A stretch of 64,000 nt of DNA. It comes from Lunatimonas salinarum (lineage in GTDB: Bacteria > Bacteroidota > Bacteroidia > Cytophagales > Cyclobacteriaceae). Within the stretch, counting starts at the first letter, position 1; each line of letters starts with the position of its first letter. Of this stretch, positions 15,873 to 23,830 are shown piece by piece. Below the pieces are notes generated by a model. The model had not been told where the DNA came from, searched no databases, and was given only the letters and a program-made list of their open reading frames with translations. The position numbers were made by a program, and so were the translations under genes. The DNA lies in the NCBI RefSeq assembly GCF_017811155.1, contig NZ_JACVCV010000003.1, positions 62,001-126,000 on the forward strand. Direction: 5' to 3'.

Positions 15873-18161
15873 ATGAAACAAACCTTGGCCATTGCCCTCC
15901 TTGTATACACACTGGCTTGGTCTTGCCTAGAAAAACCTAAAGAAGAAACAGCCGCCGTCCGACCTATTGAAATGGTCTACCCACTGCTAGACGCAGCCAA
16001 CTCCAGGTGGTTTTACTTCAGTTCGGCCACGAGGCCCTTCGGAATGGTAAATCTCAGTCCGGACACCCAACTAGATGGCGCATGGGGTGCAGGGTACCGA
16101 TACAATACCGATACGATCAAGGGATTCAGCCATATTCATGCTTGGCAAATGTCCGGTGTTTCGGTAATGCCGGTGACGCTAGGAGACGATGCATCAGCCC
16201 TTTTTACGAACTACTACTCCGCCTTTAGTCATGACCGGGAGGTGGTGGAGCCGGGGTACCATTCGGTATTTTTGGAACGATATGGTATCCAAGTCGAGCT
16301 TGGTGCTACCCACCGGGTTGGATTTCACCGGTATAGCTTTCCAATGCAAAGCAGAGCAGGCATCCTATTTCACCTTGGCGGAATGTTGGGTCCCAGTGAG
16401 ATCGCAGAGGGCACCTTGGTGCAGTCCGGCCCTAGGCAATTGACGGGCAGTGTGACCAACCTGCCCACCACCCGGCGTCCAAAACCCATTACGGTTTATT
16501 TCCAAGTTGAGCTAGACCGCGATATCCGGTCGGTAATCGTCCAAGAAGACGTCGCTCATCGGATCGTTGAAGTGGAACCTTCTGGCGAGGGGACGTTGCA
16601 TATGAAAGTTGCCATATCTTATACCAGCGCTGAAAATGCTGCATTGAATTTGACATCAGAGCTACCCCATTGGGAATTCGAACGCGTGGTAGACGAAACG
16701 CAGTCTAGATGGAATGACCTGTTGGGCAGGATCGAAATAAGCGGAGGCAACGAAACGCAACGACGCCGGTTTTACACCGACCTTTGGAAGGCATTGCAAG
16801 GCCGAAGAACCCTATCTGATGTAAACGGAGCCTACCCGGACAATACGGGCGAAACTTTCCGCGTAGGGCAAATCCCACTGGATAACGCCGGCAAACCTAA
16901 GTTCCGTCATTTTAATTCAGACTCCTTTTGGGGCGCACAATGGACGATCGGTGTTTTATGGAGCTTGGTGTATCCCGATATTATGGATGAATTCACCAAC
17001 AGCCTCCTGCAATATTACAAAGATGGGGGCCTGATTCCCCGAGGTCCTTCCGGCGGAAATTATACCCATGTAATGACCGGCGCCTCCTCTACACCCTTTT
17101 TCGCTGCTGCTTACCAAAAAGGTATTCGCTCGATTGATTGGGAATTGGCCTATGAAGGACTTAAGAAAAACCACCTCCCCGGCGGCATGATGGGCAAAGC
17201 TGGATATGAGCACCACACAGCAATGGGCGGCAATGTGGAAGATTACATGAAGTTGGGATACGTTCCCTATCCCAACCCCAAAGGGAGATTTGGGTTTCAC
17301 GAACAAGGTGCTGGGCAAACGCTGGAATACAGCTACCAAGATTGGACATTGGCCCAACTGGCTAAGGCTCTGGGTAAAACGGAAGATGCCATATATTTTG
17401 AACAGCGCTCCAAAAACTACCGGAACTTATACGATCCGGAGTCTTCCTGGATTCGCCCAAAAGATATAAATGGAAACTGGCTTACGCCATTTGACCCATA
17501 CGATTACGGCAGGGGTTATGTAGAGGCAAACGGTGCCCAATTCACCTGGTTTGTCCCCCATGACCTTCCGGGTTTGGCATCACTGATGGGAGGCAATGAA
17601 AAGGCTGTTGAGAAATTGAATGCACAGTTTGAGGCTGCAGAGGCACTGGGATTTACCTCTGGCACTTCACACGCGGTGGAAACGCACCCTGAATACCGAA
17701 GAATACCTATCAACTACGGCAATCAGCCATCCATGCAGACGGCCTTTATCTTTAACCACCTCGGTAGGCCAGATTTAACCCAAAGTTGGTCGCGGAAAGT
17801 AGTAAATCGGGCATTCAGCGCAGTTAGCACGGATTTGGGATACAATGGCGACGAGGACCAAGGCCTCATGGGATCATTGGCAGTACTGATGAAAATGGGG
17901 CTCTTTCAAATGAACGGTGGAACCGAAAAAAACCCACTCTATGAACTAGGAAGCCCGCTTTTTGACAAAACTGTCATTCACCTACATCCGGACTACTATC
18001 CGGGAAAAACCTTCACCATTGAAACCCAAAACAACGGCCCGAATCAGTATTTTATCCAGAAAAAGCACGTTAATGGACTTCCCCTAGAAGGTCTTGGCAT
18101 ACCCCATGACGACCTTGTTCAAGGAGGCATCCTAACCCTTAAAATGGGGCCAAACCCTTGA
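15873..18161 (+). CDS. GH92 alpha-mannosidase, lipoprotein
   Basis: Exo-acting Ca-dependent alpha-mannosidase family that trims mannose from N-glycan-like or mannan chains. The ATG at 15873 (762 aa) gives a lipoprotein signal peptide, MKQTLAIALLVYTLAWSC, with the lipobox Cys at residue 18; a TTG at 15852 is the alternative. The N-terminal beta-sandwich includes DAANSRWFYFSSATRPFGMVNLSPDTQ, and the (alpha/alpha)6 domain has QTLEYSYQDW with the putative acid Glu485 and GDEDQGLMG with Asp660/Asp662 in the position of the GH92 base. The usual GNDDxGQMS motif is altered to GDEDQGLMG. No SusC/SusD pair is nearby, so it stands alone. The stop codon abuts the stop of the convergent GNAT-like gene with no gap. 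Confidence 0.9.
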   Translation: MKQTLAIALLVYTLAWSCLEKPKEETAAVRPIEMVYPLLDAANSRWFYFSSATRPFGMVNLSPDTQLDGAWGAGYRYNTDTIKGFSHIHAWQMSGVSVMPVTLGDDASALFTNYYSAFSHDREVVEPGYHSVFLERYGIQVELGATHRVGFHRYSFPMQSRAGILFHLGGMLGPSEIAEGTLVQSGPRQLTGSVTNLPTTRRPKPITVYFQVELDRDIRSVIVQEDVAHRIVEVEPSGEGTLHMKVAISYTSAENAALNLTSELPHWEFERVVDETQSRWNDLLGRIEISGGNETQRRRFYTDLWKALQGRRTLSDVNGAYPDNTGETFRVGQIPLDNAGKPKFRHFNSDSFWGAQWTIGVLWSLVYPDIMDEFTNSLLQYYKDGGLIPRGPSGGNYTHVMTGASSTPFFAAAYQKGIRSIDWELAYEGLKKNHLPGGMMGKAGYEHHTAMGGNVEDYMKLGYVPYPNPKGRFGFHEQGAGQTLEYSYQDWTLAQLAKALGKTEDAIYFEQRSKNYRNLYDPESSWIRPKDINGNWLTPFDPYDYGRGYVEANGAQFTWFVPHDLPGLASLMGGNEKAVEKLNAQFEAAEALGFTSGTSHAVETHPEYRRIPINYGNQPSMQTAFIFNHLGRPDLTQSWSRKVVNRAFSAVSTDLGYNGDEDQGLMGSLAVLMKMGLFQMNGGTEKNPLYELGSPLFDKTVIHLHPDYYPGKTFTIETQNNGPNQYFIQKKHVNGLPLEGLGIPHDDLVQGGILTLKMGPNP

Positions 18162-19325
18162 TCAACCAAAGATGGGATGGCGCTCAAAAGGCTTCTGCCG
18201 ATCAAACAGGTACCTATAGGTATGGTGGGTTTTATAGATTTCCGCCAATAACTGCTCACATACCCGCATCATTTTAGGGTTGAAGTCACCTATCCAGTTC
18301 ATTTCAATGGTGTGGTATTTCAGCTTTTTGATGTCGAGAAACTCCCTGTAGGAAAGGATCATGGCGCTCTCCACCCCTTTACCCTGAAATTCGGGTACTA
18401 CACCAAAAACCAACCCAAGCATCTTGTCCGGTGGGTTGAAGGTTTTATTCCATAAAAATTTCAGCTTGCCCAATAAATTCAGCTTGCCGTCGACATGCTT
18501 AAAAAGCTGGTTGATCTCGGGGATATTGATAAAAAAGGAAATGGGTTCTCCCTTATAAAAGCCAAAATAAATCAAATAAGGATCAATGACTGGCTTCATT
18601 TTGCTTAGCATCAGTTTGGCTTCCCGTTCGGTTACGGTCTTCCCCATGTGCCTCGCCCAGGCTTTGTTATAAACAGTCATAAAATACTCCGGAAATTTAT
18701 CCCAAAGCTCCTGACCTTTTAGGTACCTGAATTCAAAATCGGAATCGGCCATAATTACCTTAGCCCGCTCTACCATCTTTGGATCAAATCCCACCCCCCT
18801 CACAGAACGCATGTAGGTAAATTGCTTGAAATACAGCTGAAACCCATATGCTTCAAAAAAACCCTGATAATAGGCGAAATTCCATGGCATATTGTAGTTT
18901 GGCGGACTGAATCCTTCCACCAGCAATCCCCACCATTTGTCCCTCTCACCAAAATTTACCGGGCCATCCATAGCCTCCATTCCTTGTGCCAGTAGCCATT
19001 CTCGAGCCGCATCAAATAGCATAAAAGCGGCTGACCGATCTTCGATACACTCAAAAAAACCCATACCCCCGGTAGGTTGCTTCTCTTTCCATTTGGGGTT
19101 GACAAAAGCCGCGTTTCTGCCGATCGTTTTCCCGGAATCATCAACCAATAACCAACGAACGGCCTTGCCTCCAGATTTAAACAACTTATTGACGGCTGGA
19201 TCAAAGATCCCGTCAATATCCTTATCCAAGGGTCGGATCCAATTCGGCTCATTTTGGTATAGGCGAACAGCCATTTGCAAAAATTCCCTGCGGTGGGCGG
19301 CAGTGGTCACTTCAATTAACTTCAT
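18162..19325 (-). CDS. GNAT-superfamily-like N-acyltransferase
   Basis: A 387-residue cytoplasmic protein (MKLIEVTTAAHRREFLQMAVRLYQNEPNWIRPLDKDID) whose start and length match a Bacteroidota group usually annotated as GNAT-like. The C-terminal half has LGLVFGVVPEFQGKGVESAMILSYREF, an acetyl-CoA-binding motif A pattern (Q-x-x-G-x-G/A), followed by YHTIEMNWIGDFNPKMMRVCEQLLAE, similar to the FemAB/GNAT 'N-x-x-M/A-x-x-x-Y' end. Acceptor unknown. The ATG at 19323-19325 is chosen over an upstream open extension. It is convergent with GH92, stop to stop, and begins 99 nt downstream of rimO on the same strand. Confidence 0.75.
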   Translation of the reverse strand: MKLIEVTTAAHRREFLQMAVRLYQNEPNWIRPLDKDIDGIFDPAVNKLFKSGGKAVRWLLVDDSGKTIGRNAAFVNPKWKEKQPTGGMGFFECIEDRSAAFMLFDAAREWLLAQGMEAMDGPVNFGERDKWWGLLVEGFSPPNYNMPWNFAYYQGFFEAYGFQLYFKQFTYMRSVRGVGFDPKMVERAKVIMADSDFEFRYLKGQELWDKFPEYFMTVYNKAWARHMGKTVTEREAKLMLSKMKPVIDPYLIYFGFYKGEPISFFINIPEINQLFKHVDGKLNLLGKLKFLWNKTFNPPDKMLGLVFGVVPEFQGKGVESAMILSYREFLDIKKLKYHTIEMNWIGDFNPKMMRVCEQLLAEIYKTHHTYRYLFDRQKPFERHPIFG

Positions 19326-19424
19326 CGGCAAAGCGGGTTTAGGAAGCCTAAAATTATAAGTGGAACGGATAAAAACGAAAAGCCTGGATAAAAACTTTAC
19401 CAGACCCCTCTGCACCTATCGCTG

Positions 19425-20741
19425 CTATTGACTCAGTACATCTCCGTATAAATCGAACTCGGTGGCGTCGGTAATCGTCACAGAAACAAAGTCCCCTACC
19501 CTGCAATAATGCTTTTCTGCATCAATAAGCACTTCATTATCCACATCCACGGAATCAAACTCGGTGCGTCCCACGAAGTGGCCCCCTTCTTTTTTATCTA
19601 TTAAAACCTTAAAGGTCTTTCCTATTTTTTGCTGATTCAACTCAAAGGATATTTGCTCCTGCATCTCCATCAGACGGTTTGCGCGCTCCTGCTTCACCTC
19701 CTGAGGCACATGGTCCTCCATTCCAAATGCGTAGGTGTCCTCTTCGTGGGAATAGGTAAAGACTCCCATGCGTTCAAAGCGCATCCTTTCGACAAAATCC
19801 ATCATCTCCGAAAATTCCTTTTCCTGCTCTCCCGGATGTCCCGTAATCAAGGTCGTACGGATGGCAATCTCTGGAATTTTTGCACGGATTTCTCCAATCA
19901 AAGCCTCTTGCTTCTCCCTGGTGGTACCCCGCCGCATCACCTTCAACACCTCCGTGGATCCATGCTGCAATGGAATATCCAAATACTTGCAAATATTGCT
20001 ACGTTCTGCCATAACATCAATCACTTCCATGGGAAAACCCGTAGGGTACGCATAATGGAGGCGTATCCAATCAATCCCATCCACATCTGACAGCGCCCGC
20101 AATAAGTCCGGCAACTGACGCTTCTTGTACAGATCCAGCCCATAATAGGTCGAGTCTTGTGCAATTAACAACAATTCCCGGGTACCCTGGGCGGCCTTGT
20201 GCTTCGCCTCCTTCACGAGTTCCTCTATAGGCCTGCTGACATGGCCACCTCGCATCAACGGGATAGCGCAAAAAGAACATGGACGGTCGCACCCCTCGGA
20301 AATTTTCATATAGGCATAATGAGAAGCATGGCTCAATAATCGTTCACCGACCAACTCATGTTTATAATCAGCCTTGAAACGCTTTAATATCGCAGGAAGA
20401 TCTCTGGTTCCAAAAAAAGCATCTACCTGTGGAATCTCTGCTTCCAGATCGTCTTTATAACGCTGAGAAAGACACCCGGTAACATACACCTTATCTACCA
20501 AACCTTTTTCTTTCGCAGCGGCATACTCCAGAATGGTATTGATGGATTCCTGCTTGGCGTTATCTATAAACCCACATGTATTGATAATCACAATATTGTT
20601 ATCCCGATCCGCAGACTCGTGACGGGCATCAATACCGTTACCTCGGAGCTGGCTCAGTAAGACTTCGGAGTCCACCAGGTTTTTGGAGCAGCCCATGGTG
20701 ATGATATTGACTTTATCTTTTTTTAAGGTTCTCGCTTTCAA
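19425..20741 (-). CDS. rimO: Ribosomal protein uS12 methylthiotransferase
   Basis: Radical-SAM enzyme that methylthiolates the conserved Asp of ribosomal protein uS12. The 438 residues show the N-terminal UPF0004 domain (VNIITMGCSKNLVDSEVL, NTCGFIDNAKQESI, VTGCLSQRY with the three cluster Cys), the radical SAM motif CDRPCSFCAIP (CxxxCxxC), and a C-terminal TRAM domain (FKVLIDKKEGGHFVGRTEFDSVDVDNEVLID). The start codon is TTG (CAA at 20739-20741), because no ATG precedes the MGCSKN motif. It has its own TAACTTTG promoter. In many Bacteroidota it directly follows ftsY; here it is 8.7 kb away. Confidence 0.96.
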   Translation of the reverse strand: MKARTLKKDKVNIITMGCSKNLVDSEVLLSQLRGNGIDARHESADRDNNIVIINTCGFIDNAKQESINTILEYAAAKEKGLVDKVYVTGCLSQRYKDDLEAEIPQVDAFFGTRDLPAILKRFKADYKHELVGERLLSHASHYAYMKISEGCDRPCSFCAIPLMRGGHVSRPIEELVKEAKHKAAQGTRELLLIAQDSTYYGLDLYKKRQLPDLLRALSDVDGIDWIRLHYAYPTGFPMEVIDVMAERSNICKYLDIPLQHGSTEVLKVMRRGTTREKQEALIGEIRAKIPEIAIRTTLITGHPGEQEKEFSEMMDFVERMRFERMGVFTYSHEEDTYAFGMEDHVPQEVKQERANRLMEMQEQISFELNQQKIGKTFKVLIDKKEGGHFVGRTEFDSVDVDNEVLIDAEKHYCRVGDFVSVTITDATEFDLYGDVLSQ

Positions 20742-20758
20742 TGGCTTTTAATTTGCTG

Positions 20759-20766
20759 CAAAGTTA
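20759..20766 (-). promoter_or_regulatory. -7 element of rimO
   Basis: TAACTTTG on the minus strand (TAnnTTTG) ends 17 nt before the rimO TTG start codon, which supports that start. Confidence 0.6.
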
Positions 20767-20903
20767 CAAAAAATAAAACGAAGTGCGGTGATTCCCCCAC
20801 TGTTAGCCCTATGTTACTCTAATATTAAAGTAGCACCCGGAAAAACACGCGTTTCATAAAGGAACCTTAACCCTGAAAAGTCGGACAAAGCCCCTAGAAG
20901 CAC

Positions 20904-20911
20904 TAATTTTG
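20904..20911 (+). promoter_or_regulatory. -7 element of a short transcript before the propeller-toroid gene
   Basis: TAATTTTG matches TAnnTTTG. Transcription from it would meet an intrinsic terminator about 75 nt later, so it could drive a short RNA or an attenuated leader. No clear -33 element was seen. Confidence 0.35.
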
Positions 20912-20963
20912 AAGCAGTAATACAGCTAAGATTTTTTTATTCCTTGCAACTACTTTTCAATAC

Positions 20964-20993
20964 GCGCCGATGGGAATCGGCGCTTATTTTTTT
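20964..20993 (+). terminator. Intrinsic terminator upstream of the propeller-toroid gene
   Basis: GCGCCGAT (20964-20971), loop GGGA, ATCGGCGC (20976-20983), then a T-rich run. No gene on the plus strand ends upstream of it, which points to a small RNA or leader attenuation ahead of the gene starting at 21049. Confidence 0.7.
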
Positions 20994-21048
20994 CAGGAAT
21001 AGTCCTTAGCCAAGGCTTCCCCGTACTATCCAAAACAACTTCCAATCC

Positions 21049-23208
21049 ATGTCGCCCCTTCTACGTACCCTCCCTGCACTCGGTTTATGGGCCCATTGGC
21101 TGATCATTGCCTCGGCAATCGCCCAACAGCCCTCCTCCACTTATTTTCTACAGGAAATCAAACGCGATATTCCTCTGCCTGCTGAGGCCGGCAAAGAAAT
21201 CATCGGGCTATTCAATCTCCATGGACTTCCTATAGTGGTCACGTCTCAGGGTATCTTTCAGTTAGTCGGAGGCCATTGGCACACGTTGGTCGTTACCAGC
21301 AAGGTTCTTACTGGCACGGTTGACAGGAAGGGAGAAATCTGGATTGCCACTGAAACCGAGTTAACCTCCGGTACGGGTAAAAAGATTGCCCTACCTAAAC
21401 GCAGAGAGGGCGAAGAAATTCGCTGCCTCGCAGCAGGCGCTGAAAACCAACTACATCTTGGTACCAACTTAGGCATATATTCCTGGGATGGAGGTTGGCG
21501 GCAAGAAACGTTTCCCAGAACACTTCAAGTCAACGCGATCGCGGTAGACAACAAGGACAGATTGTGGGTCGCCACGATGGATGGCCTCTGGTTGCAAGAC
21601 CGAAAAAAGTGGATAGACTTGGACACCCACATGATGGCGGTAGGGCACGAGCGTAGGTACTATGCACTTTTATCTGATCAAGACGGAACTGACATGTATT
21701 TTAGCTCGGAATGGGCCGTGGGCAGAATCTCCGACGACGGCAACCACTGGGTGGCCAGGGGTAACGATGGGCTTCCCTTTGGCCCAGCTACGGTCATCCA
21801 CCAAGGAGGAGATGGCTTGTGGCTGGGCACGCTGCGAGGGGCCGTTCAAAAAGGGGAAACATGGCGCTACTATGCAGGAAAACGATGGTTGCCCACGGAC
21901 CAGGTGACTGCCATACTTTCTTTGGAAAATGGCAAAACGTGGATTGGTACTTCAGATGGCCTATCCGAAATCAGTAACTTGCCGATGACATTGGAGCGCA
22001 AAGCTGACTCCATCGAAAGGGTAATCGAAGCCCGGCACAACCGACTGGGGCTGGTCAACCGGTCAAAGCTACGAACGCCTGGAGACCTCTCCACCAGTTA
22101 CATGGACAACGAGGACAACGACGGGCTTTGGACCGCCTGCTACCTGATAGCGCAATGCTATCGGTATGCTGTGACCAAAAGCCCAGAAGCCAAGGAAAAA
22201 GCAACCCGCACCTTCGAGGTATTGGAAAGGCTGGAAACGGTGAGCGGTATTTCCGGATATCCCGCCAGATCCTACGCCCGTGCGGAAGATACCGTCACCC
22301 CCTCTCGATCGCCTCATCAAAAAATCTGGCACCCCTCACCGGACGGAAAATGGCAGTGGCTGGACGACACCAGCAGTGATGAAATTACAGGACATGTCTA
22401 TTCAGTGTCCTTATACCATGATCTGGTAGCAGATGACCTCGGAAAAAATCGTGCAGCCAACCTGATAGATCGCATCGTCACGCATATTTTGGATAATGAT
22501 TACCACCTCATTGACTTTGATGGCCTGCCCACCCGTTGGGGCATTTGGCATCCTGATTCGCTAAACCATTCGCCCAACTGGATGTTTGAGCGGGGACTGA
22601 ACTCCCTGCAAATCCTTTCCTTCTTAAAAACAGCTCATCGGCTTACCCAAACCCCCCGGTATGAACAAGTCTACCAAACGTTGGTGGACTCCCATGGCTA
22701 CCTGGAAAATGCGCGATTTGCAAAGGTTACGGCCCCCTTTGACATCAGTCATTCGGACGATATCCTCAACTTCTTTCCTTATTACAACCTGCTGCGGTAC
22801 CTACCGGAAGACCATCTCGACTACCCGGTTTACAAGGCCAGTTTGGTAAGGACTTGGCAAGCCGTTCGTTCTGACCGGATGCCGGTATGGAATGTGTTTG
22901 CGAGTGCATTACTAAAGATGGATGCGGATATACAACCTGCCCTGGAGGAAATCCAATCATTTCCGATCGACCTAATCAGCTGGCGCATGGAGAACAGCCA
23001 CCGTTGGGACCTGCGAAAGGACTATCTGGCGCACCGAACACTGCGGGACCAGGCAGACCGTGCCATTCCTAGCCAGGAAGGAAATATCTCCAGGTGGAAT
23101 ACCAACCCCAAACTAATGGATAGCGGAGACGGTGGGCTGACCGAAGACAGCGGCACGTATTTTCTGGTAGCCTACTGGATGGGTAGGTATTTCGGATATT
23201 GGGAGTGA
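21049..23208 (+). CDS. Secreted beta-propeller plus alpha/alpha-toroid fusion protein
   Basis: A 719-residue protein with an N-terminal signal peptide (about residues 1-25, ending AIAQQ). Residues 30-315 contain repeated Reg_prop-like blades (KGEIWIATETEL, NQLHLGTNLGIYSWDGG, KDRLWVATMDGLWL, GDGLWLGTLRGAVQ, GKTWIGTSDGLSEI), the propeller of hybrid two-component sensors. No kinase or DNA-binding region follows. Instead residues 330-719 form a helical domain rich in Trp/Tyr-Gly loops (NEDNDGLWTACYLIAQCYRYAV, GDGGLTEDSGTYFLVAYWMGRYFGYWE) that resembles an (alpha/alpha)-toroid glycoside hydrolase or lyase. The substrate is unknown. It is preceded by an intrinsic terminator and followed by a propeller-like pseudogene. 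Confidence 0.8.
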   Translation: MSPLLRTLPALGLWAHWLIIASAIAQQPSSTYFLQEIKRDIPLPAEAGKEIIGLFNLHGLPIVVTSQGIFQLVGGHWHTLVVTSKVLTGTVDRKGEIWIATETELTSGTGKKIALPKRREGEEIRCLAAGAENQLHLGTNLGIYSWDGGWRQETFPRTLQVNAIAVDNKDRLWVATMDGLWLQDRKKWIDLDTHMMAVGHERRYYALLSDQDGTDMYFSSEWAVGRISDDGNHWVARGNDGLPFGPATVIHQGGDGLWLGTLRGAVQKGETWRYYAGKRWLPTDQVTAILSLENGKTWIGTSDGLSEISNLPMTLERKADSIERVIEARHNRLGLVNRSKLRTPGDLSTSYMDNEDNDGLWTACYLIAQCYRYAVTKSPEAKEKATRTFEVLERLETVSGISGYPARSYARAEDTVTPSRSPHQKIWHPSPDGKWQWLDDTSSDEITGHVYSVSLYHDLVADDLGKNRAANLIDRIVTHILDNDYHLIDFDGLPTRWGIWHPDSLNHSPNWMFERGLNSLQILSFLKTAHRLTQTPRYEQVYQTLVDSHGYLENARFAKVTAPFDISHSDDILNFFPYYNLLRYLPEDHLDYPVYKASLVRTWQAVRSDRMPVWNVFASALLKMDADIQPALEEIQSFPIDLISWRMENSHRWDLRKDYLAHRTLRDQADRAIPSQEGNISRWNTNPKLMDSGDGGLTEDSGTYFLVAYWMGRYFGYWE

Positions 23209-23286
23209 TGAAGTAAAGTTGAAGTGGCGGATTTACACCCAGTTCGTTGCCATTTTCGAGATAGTCATGGTGCCTTCTTTCAGCCA

Positions 23287-23708
23287 TTAAGGACAGGATT
23301 CATTTTCATTTTTCACGATTATCGGAAATCTCAGATGATAATGGTTCCCATCTTCGTAAACGGTATTGGGAGGAAATGCCATGGTACGCTGAACAGTGCC
23401 GGACAGCCTATCCAACACTTCCATCAATGGACTTGAATAAATTCCCAAAAAAAATATTGGCTGGATTTTCCCAATCGATTTCACCACGTTCCGGGCGGGA
23501 ATAAGCCAGTTTGGTACCTAATGGAAGAAAGGGTAAACTCGTCCCGGCCAGAAAAAAAATGCTCCCCTGGCAACGCAATCCGTTCTTGAATCGCTCCATG
23601 CTGGTTGAAAAACAGAATCCCCCTTTGATGGTCCATAGCAACGACTTCCCCCTCAATGAGCGCTAAACGAAAACCATGTGCAGAAGTTACTACATCCGGG
23701 CCCTCTGG
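23287..23708 (-). pseudogene. Frameshifted, 5'-truncated beta-propeller-like gene remnant
   Basis: On the minus strand two overlapping frames together read as one protein-like sequence. The first, open from 23708 to a TGA at 23481, encodes VALIE-type blade sequence with VVAMDHQRGILFFNQHGAI and ends LFPPGTW. The second (23487-23287) continues KSIGKIQPIFFLGIYSSPL, MEVLDRLSGTVQRTMAFPP and VYEDGNHYHLRFPIIVK. One missing base near 23490 (GGAACG for GGAAACG) would restore the join. A stop codon directly precedes the first frame, so the 5' part is gone. The 'GILFFNQHG' and 'PPNTVYEDGNHYHLRFP' patterns recall the Bacteroidota 6-bladed propeller/DUF4221 proteins; that family assignment is tentative. 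Confidence 0.6.
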
Positions 23709-23764
23709 CTATTAAAAAAAGTTAAAATAAAAACGATGCGCATTAGGGAACGAAGACTGTGTCG

Positions 23765-23815
23765 TCCGTTCATAGCAAGGGGGCTGCCATCGGCAGCCCC
23801 CTTGCTATGAACGGA
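23765..23815. repeat. 24-bp perfect inverted repeat with 3-nt loop
   Basis: TCCGTTCATAGCAAGGGGGC and four more bases (23765-23788) pair perfectly with 23792-23815 around a 3-nt ATC loop. It lies 15 nt past the stop of the giant T9SS gene. No T-run follows on either strand, so it is not a standard intrinsic terminator, though so long a stem could still stop or protect the transcript. Confidence 0.85.
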
Positions 23816-23830
23816 TAGATCAAAAATGGA

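Noticed and set aside
20742-20963. 6S RNA or other structured RNA in the rimO upstream region
   Set aside because: I could not fold this stretch into a known RNA family by eye; only the terminator and a weak promoter match are supported.
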